A stretch of DNA of 64,000 nt from PALSA-607 sp963825425 (GTDB lineage Bacteria > Actinomycetota > Actinomycetes > Acidothermales > Acidothermaceae). Below the pieces are notes generated by a model that saw only the letters and a program-made list of their open reading frames with translations, was not told the DNA's origin and did no database searches. Location of the stretch: positions 248,001 through 312,000 of the forward strand of contig CAWGTF010000010.1 in the NCBI GenBank assembly GCA_963825425.1, in the 5' to 3' direction. The position numbers were made by a program, and so were the translations under genes. Positions 27,290-35,499 of the stretch are shown here, in pieces; position 1 is the first letter of the stretch; each line of letters begins with the position of its first letter.

Positions 27290-29230
27290 ATGAGCATGGG
27301 CCAAGGCATGGCCACCTGGCATGCGATGCGCAGCTTCACCCAGGACTCCTCGGTGACCAAGCGGAAGCTGGCACCGGGCACGGTGAAACGGATCATCAAG
27401 TTTGCCGCTCCTTACAAGCGGTTGGTCGCGTTGCTCCTGGTGTTGCTCGCGTTTGACGCGGCACTCGGCGCGCTGACTCCGTTGCTGATTCGCGAGATTC
27501 TGAACAAGGGCATCGGCAACAAAGGCGTCGGCTCACACCCCCATCTCGTCATCGTGCTCGCGCTGATCATCGGGCTGATTGCGGTTCTCGATGCTGGCTT
27601 AGGGCTCGTCGAGCGCTACCAGACGTCGCGCATCGGCGAGGGTCTCATCTTCGACATGCGCGCGCGGATCTTCAGCCACATTCAACAGATGCCGATCGCG
27701 TTCTTCACCCGCACGCAGACCGGTGCATTGATCAGCCGCTTGAACAACGACGTCCTCGGCGCGCAGCAGGCGTTCACAAGCACGTTGTCGAGCGTCGTGA
27801 CCAACGTGCTCACGGTGTCGTTCACGCTCTCGGTGATGTTCGTGCTGTCGTGGCAGATCACCCTCGCCTCGCTCGCGTTGTTGCCGCTGTTCGTGTTGCC
27901 GGCGCGCTGGTTCGGCCGCAAACTGCAGACGATTACCCGCGAGAGCTACAACCTGAACGCCGCGATGAACAACACGATGACCGAGCGGTTCAATGTCGCG
28001 GGAGCATTGCTGGTCAAGCTGTTCGGCCGCGCGCGCGAGGAGGATGCTGCATTTCGCGCGAAGGCCGGTCGGGTTCGCGACATCGGCGTCACCCAGTCGA
28101 TGTATGGCGGCGTCTTCTTCGCGTCGCTGATGTTGGTTGCGTCGCTCGGCGTCGCTCTCGTCTATGGATGGGGCGGTTGGCTTGCTGCGAACCGTGAGCT
28201 GGACGTCGGTACGGTCGTTGCGTTGGGCGCCTATTTGACCAGGCTGTATGGCCCGCTCACTGCGCTGTCGAACGTCAACGTCTCCATCATGACCGCGCTG
28301 GTGTCGTTCGAGCGGGTGTTCGAGGTTCTCGACCTCCCGCCGATGATCGATGACGCACCCGGCGCGGTCGACCTGCCGGCAGGTGCCAACACCATCGAGT
28401 TCGACCACGTCGAGTTCGGTTACCCGGCGGCGTCCGATGTGTCGCTGGCTTCGCTCGAATCGGTGGCGGTGCTCGATACGTCGTCCAATCCTCAGGTGCT
28501 GCATGACGTGTCGTTCACGGCCGACGCGGGCCAGCTCGTCGCGCTCGTTGGTCCGTCAGGCGCCGGTAAGACGACGATCTCGGCACTCGTCTCACGCCTG
28601 TACGACGTCACTGGGGGAGCGGTGCTGATCGGCGGCGTCGACGTGCGGCAGGTGACTCAGTCGTCGCTGCGCGACACAGTCGGCGTGGTTACCCAGGACA
28701 GTCACATGTTCCACGACACGATCCGGGCCAACCTGATTTACGCCAAGCCGGACGCCACCGACGACGAGCTCATCGAGGCGTGCAAGGCGGCACAGATCTG
28801 GGATCTCGTGGCCTCGCTGAACGACGGCCTCGACACCCTGGTCGGCGAGCGCGGCTACCGATTGTCGGGCGGTGAGAAGCAGCGGCTGGCGATCGCCCGG
28901 CTGTTGCTCAAGGCGCCGGCGATCGTGGTGCTCGACGAGGCAACGGCGCACCTCGACTCCGAATCTGAGGCGGCCGTGCAGCGTGCGCTGAAGATTGCCT
29001 TGTCCGGCCGGACATCTCTGGTGATCGCGCATCGGTTGTCGACGATTCGCGACGCAGACCAGATTCTGGTCATCGACGACGGTCGGGTGGTCGAGCGTGG
29101 CCACCACGACGACTTGTTCGCGTCAGGTGGTCTTTACGCGGAGCTCTACCGCACCCAGTTCGAACGGCAGGCCACCGGCGATCTCGGCGACCTCGATCTC
29201 GCCGAGGTCACACCGGAGCCGTCCACCTGA
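27290..29230 (+). CDS. ABC transporter, fused permease and ATPase (MsbA/MDR type)
   Basis: A 646-residue half-transporter likely to form a homodimeric exporter. The first 330 residues hold six transmembrane helices ('LVALLLVLLAFDAALGALTP', 'IVLALIIGLIAVLDAGLGLV') with the coupling region 'FFTRTQTGALISRLNNDVLG'. The ATPase domain shows Walker A GPSGAGKTT, the Q-loop 'VVTQDSHMFHDTIRANLIYA', signature LSGGEKQRLAIARLLL, Walker B IVVLDEATAHLD and the switch His in 'LVIAHRLSTIRDADQILVI'. The loop between strands near 'YPAASDVSLASLESVAVLDT' is longer than usual. Substrate is unknown. Confidence 0.92.
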   Translation: MSMGQGMATWHAMRSFTQDSSVTKRKLAPGTVKRIIKFAAPYKRLVALLLVLLAFDAALGALTPLLIREILNKGIGNKGVGSHPHLVIVLALIIGLIAVLDAGLGLVERYQTSRIGEGLIFDMRARIFSHIQQMPIAFFTRTQTGALISRLNNDVLGAQQAFTSTLSSVVTNVLTVSFTLSVMFVLSWQITLASLALLPLFVLPARWFGRKLQTITRESYNLNAAMNNTMTERFNVAGALLVKLFGRAREEDAAFRAKAGRVRDIGVTQSMYGGVFFASLMLVASLGVALVYGWGGWLAANRELDVGTVVALGAYLTRLYGPLTALSNVNVSIMTALVSFERVFEVLDLPPMIDDAPGAVDLPAGANTIEFDHVEFGYPAASDVSLASLESVAVLDTSSNPQVLHDVSFTADAGQLVALVGPSGAGKTTISALVSRLYDVTGGAVLIGGVDVRQVTQSSLRDTVGVVTQDSHMFHDTIRANLIYAKPDATDDELIEACKAAQIWDLVASLNDGLDTLVGERGYRLSGGEKQRLAIARLLLKAPAIVVLDEATAHLDSESEAAVQRALKIALSGRTSLVIAHRLSTIRDADQILVIDDGRVVERGHHDDLFASGGLYAELYRTQFERQATGDLGDLDLAEVTPEPST

Positions 29231-29243
29231 GTTCAAGCGAGCG

Positions 29244-29804
29244 CTACGGGTGTCGCCGGACCGCACCCTCGACAAGATCAAGCACCGCGTCGAGGTCGTC
29301 GTCGGGTACTCCCATCGCTCGATGCAGCACGAGGCCGTCGAGAACCAGCTCTAAGAACGCCGCGAGCGTGTCGACCGGCACATCGGTGCGAAGAGTGCCG
29401 CGCTCGACGCCGCGCTGCAGGCGCTCGCGGGCGGCCCGGCCGATGGTGTCCGAGCGGGCCGCCCAGCGGCCACGAAAGTCCGCGTCGGTGCGCAGGCGGC
29501 GCGACAACTCCAGCTGGACGCCGAGCCAGCCAGCGTCGCGGTTGCGCAGATCACGCATGACCTGAACCAAGCCGTGTCTCGCGACCACCTCAGCCATCTC
29601 TGCAGCGTCATCGTCGGCCACCGCGAAGAACAGCGACTCCTTGTCGCCGAAGTGGTGGAAGATGGCGCCCCTCGAGAGCCCGATCTCTGCTTCGAGGCGC
29701 CGCACGGTTGCGCCTTCGTAGCCATCGCGCGCGAAACAGCGGCGAGCCCCGTCGATGATCGTGCGACGGCGGGCCTGGAGGTTGTCCGCGGTGAGCCGGG
29801 GCAC
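29244..29804 (-). CDS. TetR-family regulator resembling AcnR
   Basis: A 186-residue TetR repressor. The DNA-binding helices read 'GYEGATVRRLEAEIGLSRGA' and 'IFHHFGDKESLFFAVADDDA', and later segments 'MAEVVARHGLVQVMRDL' and 'FLELVLDGLVLHRAMG' resemble corynebacterial and mycobacterial AcnR, the repressor of aconitase. In M. tuberculosis the counterpart Rv1474c sits beside acn, but no aconitase gene is in this window. The GTG start at 29804 is supported by TAGTCT seven bases upstream and the absence of a ribosome-binding site. The gene is convergent with the ABC exporter and divergent from a lipoprotein gene. Confidence 0.85.
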   Translation of the reverse strand: MPRLTADNLQARRRTIIDGARRCFARDGYEGATVRRLEAEIGLSRGAIFHHFGDKESLFFAVADDDAAEMAEVVARHGLVQVMRDLRNRDAGWLGVQLELSRRLRTDADFRGRWAARSDTIGRAARERLQRGVERGTLRTDVPVDTLAAFLELVLDGLVLHRAMGVPDDDLDAVLDLVEGAVRRHP

Positions 29805-29811
29805 GATCAGC

Positions 29812-29817
29812 AGACTA
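29812..29817 (-). promoter_or_regulatory. Leaderless-type -10 element of the TetR gene
   Basis: TAGTCT on the minus strand ends seven bases before the GTG start. It lies only 13 bases from the -10 candidate of the divergent lipoprotein gene, so a TetR dimer bound here could control both. Confidence 0.5.
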
Positions 29818-29830
29818 CCGACCACGTCGA

Positions 29831-29836
29831 TAGCCT
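29831..29836 (+). promoter_or_regulatory. Leaderless-type -10 element of the lipoprotein gene
   Basis: TAGCCT ends six bases before the ATG. No ribosome-binding site is visible. Confidence 0.4.
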
Positions 29837-29842
29837 GGCTCG

Positions 29843-30202
29843 ATGCGACATGCTGCTGGCCGTCGGCGGGTGCTCGCGGGAGGTATGGCGGCGACTGCGT
29901 TGCTCTGGGGATTGGCCGGTTGCCGGCAGACGGCGAGCCTGTCGAAGCAGGAGATCGTCGTGGTGTTCACCCCCGGCGCGACCGCGACTGATCACGCCAG
30001 GGTCTGGGGCCTGTGCCAGCACATCCCGGGCGTCGACCCCGAGCCGTTGGACACCACGAGCAAGTACAAGGCGACGCTGCTCTACAACGTCCGGTTCCGG
30101 GTCGATCACGCGACCAACCTTCAGCTACAGCAGCTGTTCAACTGCCTGAAGCAAGATCCGACGGTGGTCGGCACGAACTCCGGTGACAGCGCGGACAACT
30201 AG
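29843..30202 (+). CDS. Putative small lipoprotein of unknown function
   Basis: A 119-residue product with an Arg-rich N-terminus, a hydrophobic stretch and a lipobox 'LLWGLAGCRQTAS', so it is probably lipid-anchored outside the membrane. The rest contains 'KQEIVVVFTPGATATDHARV' and two more Cys residues (in 'WGLCQHIPG' and 'QLFNCLKQDP') that could form a disulfide. The pattern 'VVFTPGATATDHARVWGLC' recalls short extracellular domains in which a strand-helix unit senses or binds peptides, but I do not recognise the family. It is divergent from the TetR gene and convergent with nadA, three bases away. Confidence 0.65.
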   Translation: MRHAAGRRRVLAGGMAATALLWGLAGCRQTASLSKQEIVVVFTPGATATDHARVWGLCQHIPGVDPEPLDTTSKYKATLLYNVRFRVDHATNLQLQQLFNCLKQDPTVVGTNSGDSADN

Positions 30203-30205
30203 CGA

Positions 30206-31213
30206 TCACTCGCCGCCGCGCGAGGGCGATCCGATCTCGATCATGCGCTCCACGGCGTGCCGTGCGCGGCCAGCGACCACCGGATCGACGTCGACTTCGA
30301 ATACGTTCTCGCGCAACGAGCGCAGCAGCTTCGCCGGCGTGATCATCTTCATGTAGGGGCAGACGGCACGTGGTGAGACCGGCATGAAGTCGGTGGTGCC
30401 ATTGAGCTTGTGCAGCTGGTGCAAGATGCCGGTCTCGGTCGCGACCAGCACGCGCGGCGCCGTCGTGGACTTCGCGTATTCGACCATGCCGCCGGTCGAC
30501 AGTATCCGGGTGCGGTCGGCGGGCAGGTCGCCGGTGCTCGTGAGGTACAGCGCCGTGGTGGTGCACCCGCACTCGGGATGCACGAGCAGGTCGGCCTCGG
30601 GGTTGGCGTCGAGCGTTGCACGCAAGTCGGACGGCGAGATCTCGGCGTGCACGTGACACTCGCCAGCCCACACGTCCATGTCGCGACGGGTCACCCTGCG
30701 CACGTGCGCGCCAAGGAATTGATCGGGCAGAAAGAAGATCTCCTTGCCCTCGGGAATCGACCGCACGACATCGGCGGCGTTTGACGAGGTGCAGCACACA
30801 TCGACCTCGGCCTTGATCGCAGCGGACGTGTTGACGTAGGCCACGACGACGCCGCCGGGGTGGTCGGCCTTCCATGCGAGGACGTCGGTCACGTCAATAC
30901 TGGCTGCCAATGAACATCCGGCATCAAGATCGGGGATCAGCACCGTCTTGTTGGGCGCCAGGATCTTCGCCGTCTCCGCCATGAAATGCACGCCGCAGAA
31001 CACGATGGTTTCGGCATCGCTCGCTGCGGCGATTCGCGACAGCGCCAACGAGTCGCCGACGTGGTCGGCGACGTCTTGGATGTCGGGCAGCATGTAGTTG
31101 TGCGCGAGGATCACCGCGTTGCGCGCGGCCGCAAGTGATCGGATCTCGTCAGCCCAGCCGTCGGGCGGCGGTTCTTGCGGCAATACGGGTACGGGGTAGA
31201 GGTCCGCTGTCAC
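30206..31213 (-). CDS. nadA: Quinolinate synthase A
   Basis: [4Fe-4S] enzyme that condenses iminoaspartate with dihydroxyacetone phosphate to quinolinate in NAD synthesis. The three cluster cysteines are visible in 'TIVFCGVHFMAETAK', 'VHPECGCTTTALYLTS' and 'SPRAVCPYMKMITPAKLL'. Other conserved blocks are 'VILAHNYMLPDIQDVADHVG' and 'VDVCCTSSNAADVV'. The GTG at 31213 overlaps the stop of the DUF3099 gene (GTGA) and gives 335 residues. nadB and nadC are not nearby. Its cluster need fits the adjacent presence of a full SUF system but is not specific. Confidence 0.95.
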   Translation of the reverse strand: MTADLYPVPVLPQEPPPDGWADEIRSLAAARNAVILAHNYMLPDIQDVADHVGDSLALSRIAAASDAETIVFCGVHFMAETAKILAPNKTVLIPDLDAGCSLAASIDVTDVLAWKADHPGGVVVAYVNTSAAIKAEVDVCCTSSNAADVVRSIPEGKEIFFLPDQFLGAHVRRVTRRDMDVWAGECHVHAEISPSDLRATLDANPEADLLVHPECGCTTTALYLTSTGDLPADRTRILSTGGMVEYAKSTTAPRVLVATETGILHQLHKLNGTTDFMPVSPRAVCPYMKMITPAKLLRSLRENVFEVDVDPVVAGRARHAVERMIEIGSPSRGGE

Positions 31214-31557
31214 GGATTGCCTTCCGTGGAGTGGCCGATCGAAGTGACCGGCGGGCCATCGATACTGATCCGGTCCGTGGAGACGAATTGTGGTTCCTCG
31301 CCGTCGCCGACCGGCCCGGCGTTCGCCATCACGACGGCGATCCATGGCAGCACGACCGCGGCCGCCACGCCGACAAGGCGCAACCACCCGGTGAAGAAGA
31401 AGATCGCCAGCACGAGGCAAACCACCCGGACCGTCATCGATATGAGATAACGCCGGAGCCGGCCAGACATTTCCTGTGAGTGGCCAGGTCGGGCGGCGGT
31501 GACCAGATAGACCGGCGGGTCGCCCTCCTGCGCGCGGTCGCGCACCCGTCTTGCCAC
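31210..31557 (-). CDS. DUF3099 membrane protein
   Basis: A 115-residue protein with the DUF3099 pattern: 'PVYLVTAARPGHSQEM', 'RLRRYLISMTVRVVCLVLA' and two transmembrane helices covering 'LAIFFFTGWLRLVGVAAAVV' and 'LPWIAVVMANAG'. Function is unknown. The family is restricted to actinobacteria as far as I know. The GTG at 31557 is supported by TACGGT six bases upstream. Longer in-frame starts would run antisense through the dodecin gene. The stop overlaps nadA. Confidence 0.8.
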   Translation of the reverse strand: MARRVRDRAQEGDPPVYLVTAARPGHSQEMSGRLRRYLISMTVRVVCLVLAIFFFTGWLRLVGVAAAVVLPWIAVVMANAGPVGDGEEPQFVSTDRISIDGPPVTSIGHSTEGNP

Positions 31558-31563
31558 CTCACT

Positions 31564-31569
31564 ACCGTA
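31564..31569 (-). promoter_or_regulatory. Leaderless-type -10 element of the DUF3099-nadA operon
   Basis: TACGGT on the minus strand ends six bases before GTG 31557. It decides the start among several in-frame GTG codons. Confidence 0.5.
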
Positions 31570-31611
31570 CGCCGCGATGATGGGGGACCAGCCGGCAAGC
31601 AGGAGGTTTTC

Positions 31612-31824
31612 ATGAGCGACCGCACCTACCGGATCACCGAAGTCGTCGGGACATCGGGCGAAAGCGTCCAACACGCCGTGCGCAACGGCGTCCGACGGGC
31701 ATCGCAGACCCTCCGGCACCTCGACTGGTTCGAGGTGACCGGTATCCGCGGGCACATCGTCGACGGCGAGGTCGAGCACTTCCAGGTCAGCATGAAGGTC
31801 GGCTTCCGCCTCGAGGACGTCTAG
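31612..31824 (+). CDS. Dodecin (flavin-binding protein)
   Basis: A 70-residue protein that assembles into a dodecamer and stores or buffers flavins. The sequence fits the family closely: 'YRITEVVGTSGESVQHAVRN', 'ASQTLRHLDWFEVTGIRGHI' and 'HFQVSMKVGFRLED'. The Trp in 'HLDWFEV' is the flavin-stacking residue. AGGAGG lies six bases before the ATG. The gene is divergent from DUF3099-nadA and convergent with pmbA, from which a hairpin separates it. Confidence 0.93.
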   Translation: MSDRTYRITEVVGTSGESVQHAVRNGVRRASQTLRHLDWFEVTGIRGHIVDGEVEHFQVSMKVGFRLEDV

Positions 31825-31825
31825 C

Positions 31826-31853
31826 GTCAGGACGCCATCGGAGTCAGGACGCC
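31826..31853. repeat. 11-bp direct repeat, 17 nt apart, at the pmbA stop
   Basis: GTCAGGACGCC occurs at 31826-31836 and 31843-31853. The second copy contains the pmbA stop codon on the minus strand. It may be a remnant of another stop-codon duplication. Confidence 0.45.
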
Positions 31854-31859
31854 TGACTC
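31841..31859. terminator. Bidirectional hairpin between dodecin and pmbA
   Basis: GAGTCAGG, loop ACG, CCTGACTC form a perfect 8-bp stem between two convergent genes. It overlaps the pmbA stop. It has no T-tract, as is common for actinobacterial terminators. Confidence 0.6.
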
Positions 31860-33251
31860 ACTGTGCTCATGTTGAAGTCCGCTATCCGCACCGGCGGCAT
31901 CGCTGTCCTGGTGAAGTAGTCGTTCCATTCGCGGCCGAGGCACCGCTGTGTTGCGCCGACTTCGGTGATCCGATCCAGCAGGTCGACCGGGCTCTCGTTG
32001 AACCGGAAGTTGTTCACCGCGCCGACGACCTCACCGTCCTCGACGAGGTAGACGCCGTCGCGAGTGAGGCCGGTGAGCAGCAGCGTCTGCGGATCGACCG
32101 CCCGGATGTACCAAAGACACGTCAGCAGCAACCCGCGCTCGGTGCGCTGAACCATGTCGTCGAGACTCGCGGTCGCACCGGCCTGCTCGAAGATGAGGTT
32201 GTCGATCGCCGGCGTCACGGGCAGGCCGGTCAGGGCCGCGGTGTGGCGGGTCTGGATGAGCGAGTTCAGCCGTCCGTTGTCGATCCAGGACGTCGGGGAA
32301 AGATCGAGACCGTTGTCGAAAACAGAACTCTCGGCGCTCGATGCGTGCGCGACCACGAACGGGATGCACGAAAGGCTCGGGTCTGCGGGGTCGCTGCGCA
32401 AGGTCAACGGCAAGCTACTCAGTGACTCACCGACCCGAGTGGCGCCGCCTGGCTTGGAGAACACGGTTCGGCCGTCGTGGGCGTCGCGGGCACCGGCGGA
32501 CCAGTACATGTAGATCAACAAGTCCGCCAGCGCCCCGGGCGGCAGGATTGTTTCGTAACGCGCCGCCGGCAGAGTCGACCCGCCGAGCCGCCCACTCGAG
32601 GCGCTGCGCGAGCGCGTCGGCTTCCCGCGCTACGTCGATGTCGGTGAAGTCGCGGGTGGCTGCTCCTGACCAGGCCGAACGTGCCAGATCAGCCGACTTG
32701 GCGTTCATCTCGAGCTTGCCCGTGGGCTGATCGTGGCGAAGCCGCAGGCCTGTTGAACTGCCCATGAAGCTGGAGTTCACGACGTGCTCGGCGAATCCGA
32801 ACAGCAGTCGACCGTGTCCCGCTGCCTCCGTCAGCGAGGTCCCGAGATCGCCGACGAAGCCCTCGAAGATCTCCGCCGAGGTCTCTTGAGGGGCGTCCTG
32901 CCAAGACGGGTCGACCGGGCGGGCCGGCTCGACCAGGGCGCCGGCGTCCTCGGCGGGGGTGTTCTCGCCCGCGGCGGCGACGGCGGCCCGCACGAGGTCG
33001 TCGAGATCGCCCGTACGCACCGCGCTTCGCGACACGACGCCCGCCGCCACGCCGTCCGCGCCCTTGACCGAGGCGATCACTGTCAGCCGTCGGCCACGGG
33101 TCACGCCGTTGGTCGTGAGGGTGTTGTTCGCCCAACGCAAGTTGGCACTGCTCGACTCGTCGGCGAGCACCACGCAGCCGTCGACGCCGGCGATGCCGGC
33201 AGCGATAGCGAGCGCCCGCTCGACGAGCTCCTGCGGTGTCTGGTCGCTCAT
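31844..33251 (-). CDS. pmbA: TldE/PmbA-family protease subunit, frameshifted
   Basis: Partner of TldD in a heterodimeric zinc metalloprotease that degrades or matures small peptides. The first part begins 'MSDQTPQELVERALAIAAGI'. An extra base near 32574 separates 'EWAARRVD' from 'LPAARYETILPPGALADLL', after which 'MYWSAGARDAHDGRTVFS' and 'TCLWYIRAVDPQTLLLTGLT' continue the family fold. The corrected length is 468 residues. As in other TldE proteins I see no HExxxH metal site. It directly follows tldD with no gap, so the complex is co-expressed. Confidence 0.9.
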
Positions 33252-34763
33252 CTAGCGGCCACCTTCCTGGACGGTGTTCAGGATCTTGACGCCGCGAAAC
33301 ACCGCAGACGGGCACCCGTGGCTGACGGGGGCGACTTGCCCCGGCTGAGCCTTGCCGCAGTTGAACGCGCCGCCGAGCACGTAGGTCTGCGGCCCGCCGA
33401 CGGCGTCCATCGAGCCCCAGAAATCGGTAGTGGTGGCCTGGTAGGCGATGTCGCGCAACTGGCCGCTGAGGTGTCCGGAGCGGATCTCGTAGAACCGCTG
33501 GCCGGTGAACTGGAAGTTGTAGCGCTGCATGTCGATTGACCAGCTCTTGTCGCCAACGACGTAGATGCCACGCTCGACGCCCGCGATGAGTTCCTCGGTC
33601 GACGGCCCGCCTGCGGCGGGCTGCAACGAGACGTTCGCCATCCGCTGCACCGGCACCCGGTCGGCCGCATCGGCGAACGCGCAACCGTTCGAGCGGCCAA
33701 GACCCTTGAGCTTCGCCATCCGCCGGTCGAGCTGATAGCCGACCAGGACGCCGTCTCGAACCAGATCCCATTGCTGGCCGGCGACCCCGTCGTCGTCGAA
33801 GCCAACTGTCGAGAGGCCGTACTCCGCCGTGCGGTCACCGGTGACGTGCATGTGCGGCGAGCCGTAGACCAGCGATCCCAACTTGTCGAAGGTCGCAAAA
33901 CTGGTGCCCGCGTAGGCCGCCTCGTAGCCAAGCGCGCGGTCGAGCTCAGTCGCGTGCCCGATCGATTCATGGATGGTCAGCCACAGGTTCGACGGGTCGA
34001 TCACCAGGTCGTAGTTGCCGGCCTCAACTGAGGGAGCCTTCATCTTTTCCGCGAGCAGGCCGGGGATCTCGGCGATTTCCTGATCCCAGTCCCAGCCGGT
34101 GCCGGTGACGAACTCCCAGCCTCGACCGACCGGCGGTGCCAGGCTCTCCATCGTCTCGAATCGGCCGGTATCGGCGTCGACGCACACGGCCGTCAAGCTC
34201 GGCATCAGCCGGACCCGCTGTTGCCGTGTCGTCGTGCCAGCCAGGTCGGCGTAGAACTTGTTTTCCAAGACCTGCGCGACCGCCGCATCGACATGGTCGA
34301 TGCCATCGGAGGCCAGCAGCCGCGCGGAGCGCTCGGCGAGTAGCGCCACCTTGTCGCTATCGGGGACGTCGAACGGGTTGATGTCGTACGACGACACCCA
34401 GCGCGCGTCGGCGTAGACCGGTTCGTCGGCCAGCTCCACCGGCTCGCGATTTGCCGGTCGGGTTGCCTTGGCGATGGCCACGGCCTGCTCGGTGACCCGG
34501 ACCGCTTCTTCGGGGGTGAGGTCGACGGCGGCGGCGAAGCCCCACGTGCCCTCGTGCACGACGCGGACGGCGAATCCGCTGTCGACATCGTCGAGACGAC
34601 CCTCGAGGCTTCCGTCGCGCAGCCGAAGATGCTGCGTGCGGTGCCGTTCGACCCGCAGGTCCGCATGTGAGACGCCGAGCTCCTTCGCCCGCGAGAGGGC
34701 GGCGTCGGCGAGGGCTTGTAGCGGCAAGTCGAGAAAGGACTGATCGATCTCGCGGTCGGGCAT
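33252..34763 (-). CDS. tldD: TldD-family zinc metalloprotease subunit
   Basis: Catalytic subunit of the TldD/TldE protease. The metal-binding motif is visible in 'LTIHESIGHATELDRALG' (HExxxH). Other family segments are 'LRLRDGSLEGRLDDVDSGFA' and 'GWRDGVLVGYQLDRR'-like sequence 'RDGVLVGYQLDRRMAK'. The C-terminal region 'GGAFNCGKAQPGQVAPVSHG' is typical. The ATG at 34763 gives 503 residues and has GGAGG about 11 bases upstream. The frame is intact. The pair may process a peptide, but no precursor peptide gene is evident nearby. Confidence 0.92.
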   Translation of the reverse strand: MPDREIDQSFLDLPLQALADAALSRAKELGVSHADLRVERHRTQHLRLRDGSLEGRLDDVDSGFAVRVVHEGTWGFAAAVDLTPEEAVRVTEQAVAIAKATRPANREPVELADEPVYADARWVSSYDINPFDVPDSDKVALLAERSARLLASDGIDHVDAAVAQVLENKFYADLAGTTTRQQRVRLMPSLTAVCVDADTGRFETMESLAPPVGRGWEFVTGTGWDWDQEIAEIPGLLAEKMKAPSVEAGNYDLVIDPSNLWLTIHESIGHATELDRALGYEAAYAGTSFATFDKLGSLVYGSPHMHVTGDRTAEYGLSTVGFDDDGVAGQQWDLVRDGVLVGYQLDRRMAKLKGLGRSNGCAFADAADRVPVQRMANVSLQPAAGGPSTEELIAGVERGIYVVGDKSWSIDMQRYNFQFTGQRFYEIRSGHLSGQLRDIAYQATTTDFWGSMDAVGGPQTYVLGGAFNCGKAQPGQVAPVSHGCPSAVFRGVKILNTVQEGGR

Positions 34764-35110
34764 CGCTTCGGCTACCTCCGGTGGGCCGTCACGGCGGACG
34801 GTTGATCGAAAGGCCACCCTACGACGGACGCCGGCCCGGCGACTGCGGCGTACATGCCAACCGCCGCCTGGCCGGGGAGGGGGTCCCGGGCCAGACGGCG
34901 GTAGCAGCGGATCGAGTCGAGCAGTGCGGGTGAGTCGAGCAGTGCGGGTGAGTCGAGCAGTGCGGGTGAGTCGAGCAGTGCGGGTGAGTCGAGCAGTGCG
35001 GGTGATGCGAGGCCCCGGCGGGTGGGTAGTACCGCTGGGTCGGTGCGGGTGGGGTAGTGCGGGTGGGTAGTGCGGCGGTGCTGACGCGCGCTGGACCTAC
35101 GGGGATAGGC
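34764..35110. other. Repeat-bearing intergenic region between the STAS gene and tldD
   Basis: About 350 bp without a credible gene. It holds an exact array of five 18-bp repeats (34914-35003) and a looser G-rich stretch at 35040-35085 in which GGGTAGTGCGG recurs. Frames through the array are repetitive (for example Cys-Ser-Thr-His-Pro-His repeats) and have no start signals, so I do not call a gene. Confidence 0.5.
34914..35003. repeat. Five exact 18-bp tandem repeats
   Basis: The unit GAGTCGAGCAGTGCGGGT occurs five times in succession with no mismatch, 90 bp in total. It lies about 108 bp after the stop of the STAS gene and 150-240 bp before the tldD start, both on the minus strand. Perfect copies imply recent expansion or ongoing length change. 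Confidence 0.95.
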
Positions 35111-35488
35111 CTAGCGGGCTTGGAGGCGTGCCGCCCCGCCTGCCCGTCCCCCCGGACCAGGCAGACGAGGCAGCAAGTCGGTGACGTCGAAGTAGTCGGC
35201 GGTGTCGACCAAGGCAGGCGACATCGCCGCGAAGCGAAGGCGACCACCTGTCTGGCGCACCCATTCGGCTGCAGCGACGAGGACGGCGAGTGCACGTTCG
35301 TGGATTTCGGTGACCCGGCCGGCGTCGACGAGCACGTCGTCGCAGCCCTCGGGCCGGTTGCTCAGCAAGGTGGCCCGCAGGTCGGGCAATGAAGCGACGT
35401 CGAGGGAGCCGGCCAGCCGGACGACGATCCCGTCCGCGAGGACGTTGGCGGTCACGGTGTCGAAGGTGTCGGCGGTCATTGTGCTCAT
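35111..35488 (-). CDS. STAS-domain protein (anti-sigma factor antagonist-like)
   Basis: A 125-residue protein with a STAS fold: 'GIVVRLAGSLDVASLPDLRA', 'DDVLVDAGRVTEIHERALAV' and 'LVAAAEWVRQTGGRLRFAAM'. STAS proteins in partner switches bind an anti-sigma kinase and are controlled by phosphorylation of a Ser in the D-S/T-x-G region. Here the corresponding segment reads VTEIHERA and lacks a clear phosphorylatable Ser, so regulation may differ. The ATG at 35488 has GGAGA upstream. No kinase or phosphatase gene is adjacent. The main partner-switch cluster lies 17 kb away. Confidence 0.8.
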   Translation of the reverse strand: MSTMTADTFDTVTANVLADGIVVRLAGSLDVASLPDLRATLLSNRPEGCDDVLVDAGRVTEIHERALAVLVAAAEWVRQTGGRLRFAAMSPALVDTADYFDVTDLLPRLPGPGGRAGGAARLQAR

Positions 35489-35499
35489 TGGGTTCTCCA

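Noticed and set aside
34914..35003. CRISPR array
   Set aside because: The 18-bp units are directly adjacent with no spacers, and no cas gene is in the window.
34819..35295. 158-residue His/Cys/Thr/Pro-repeat protein on the minus strand
   Set aside because: It is the translation of the tandem repeat plus a frame overlapping the STAS gene. It has no start signal or codon pattern of a real gene.
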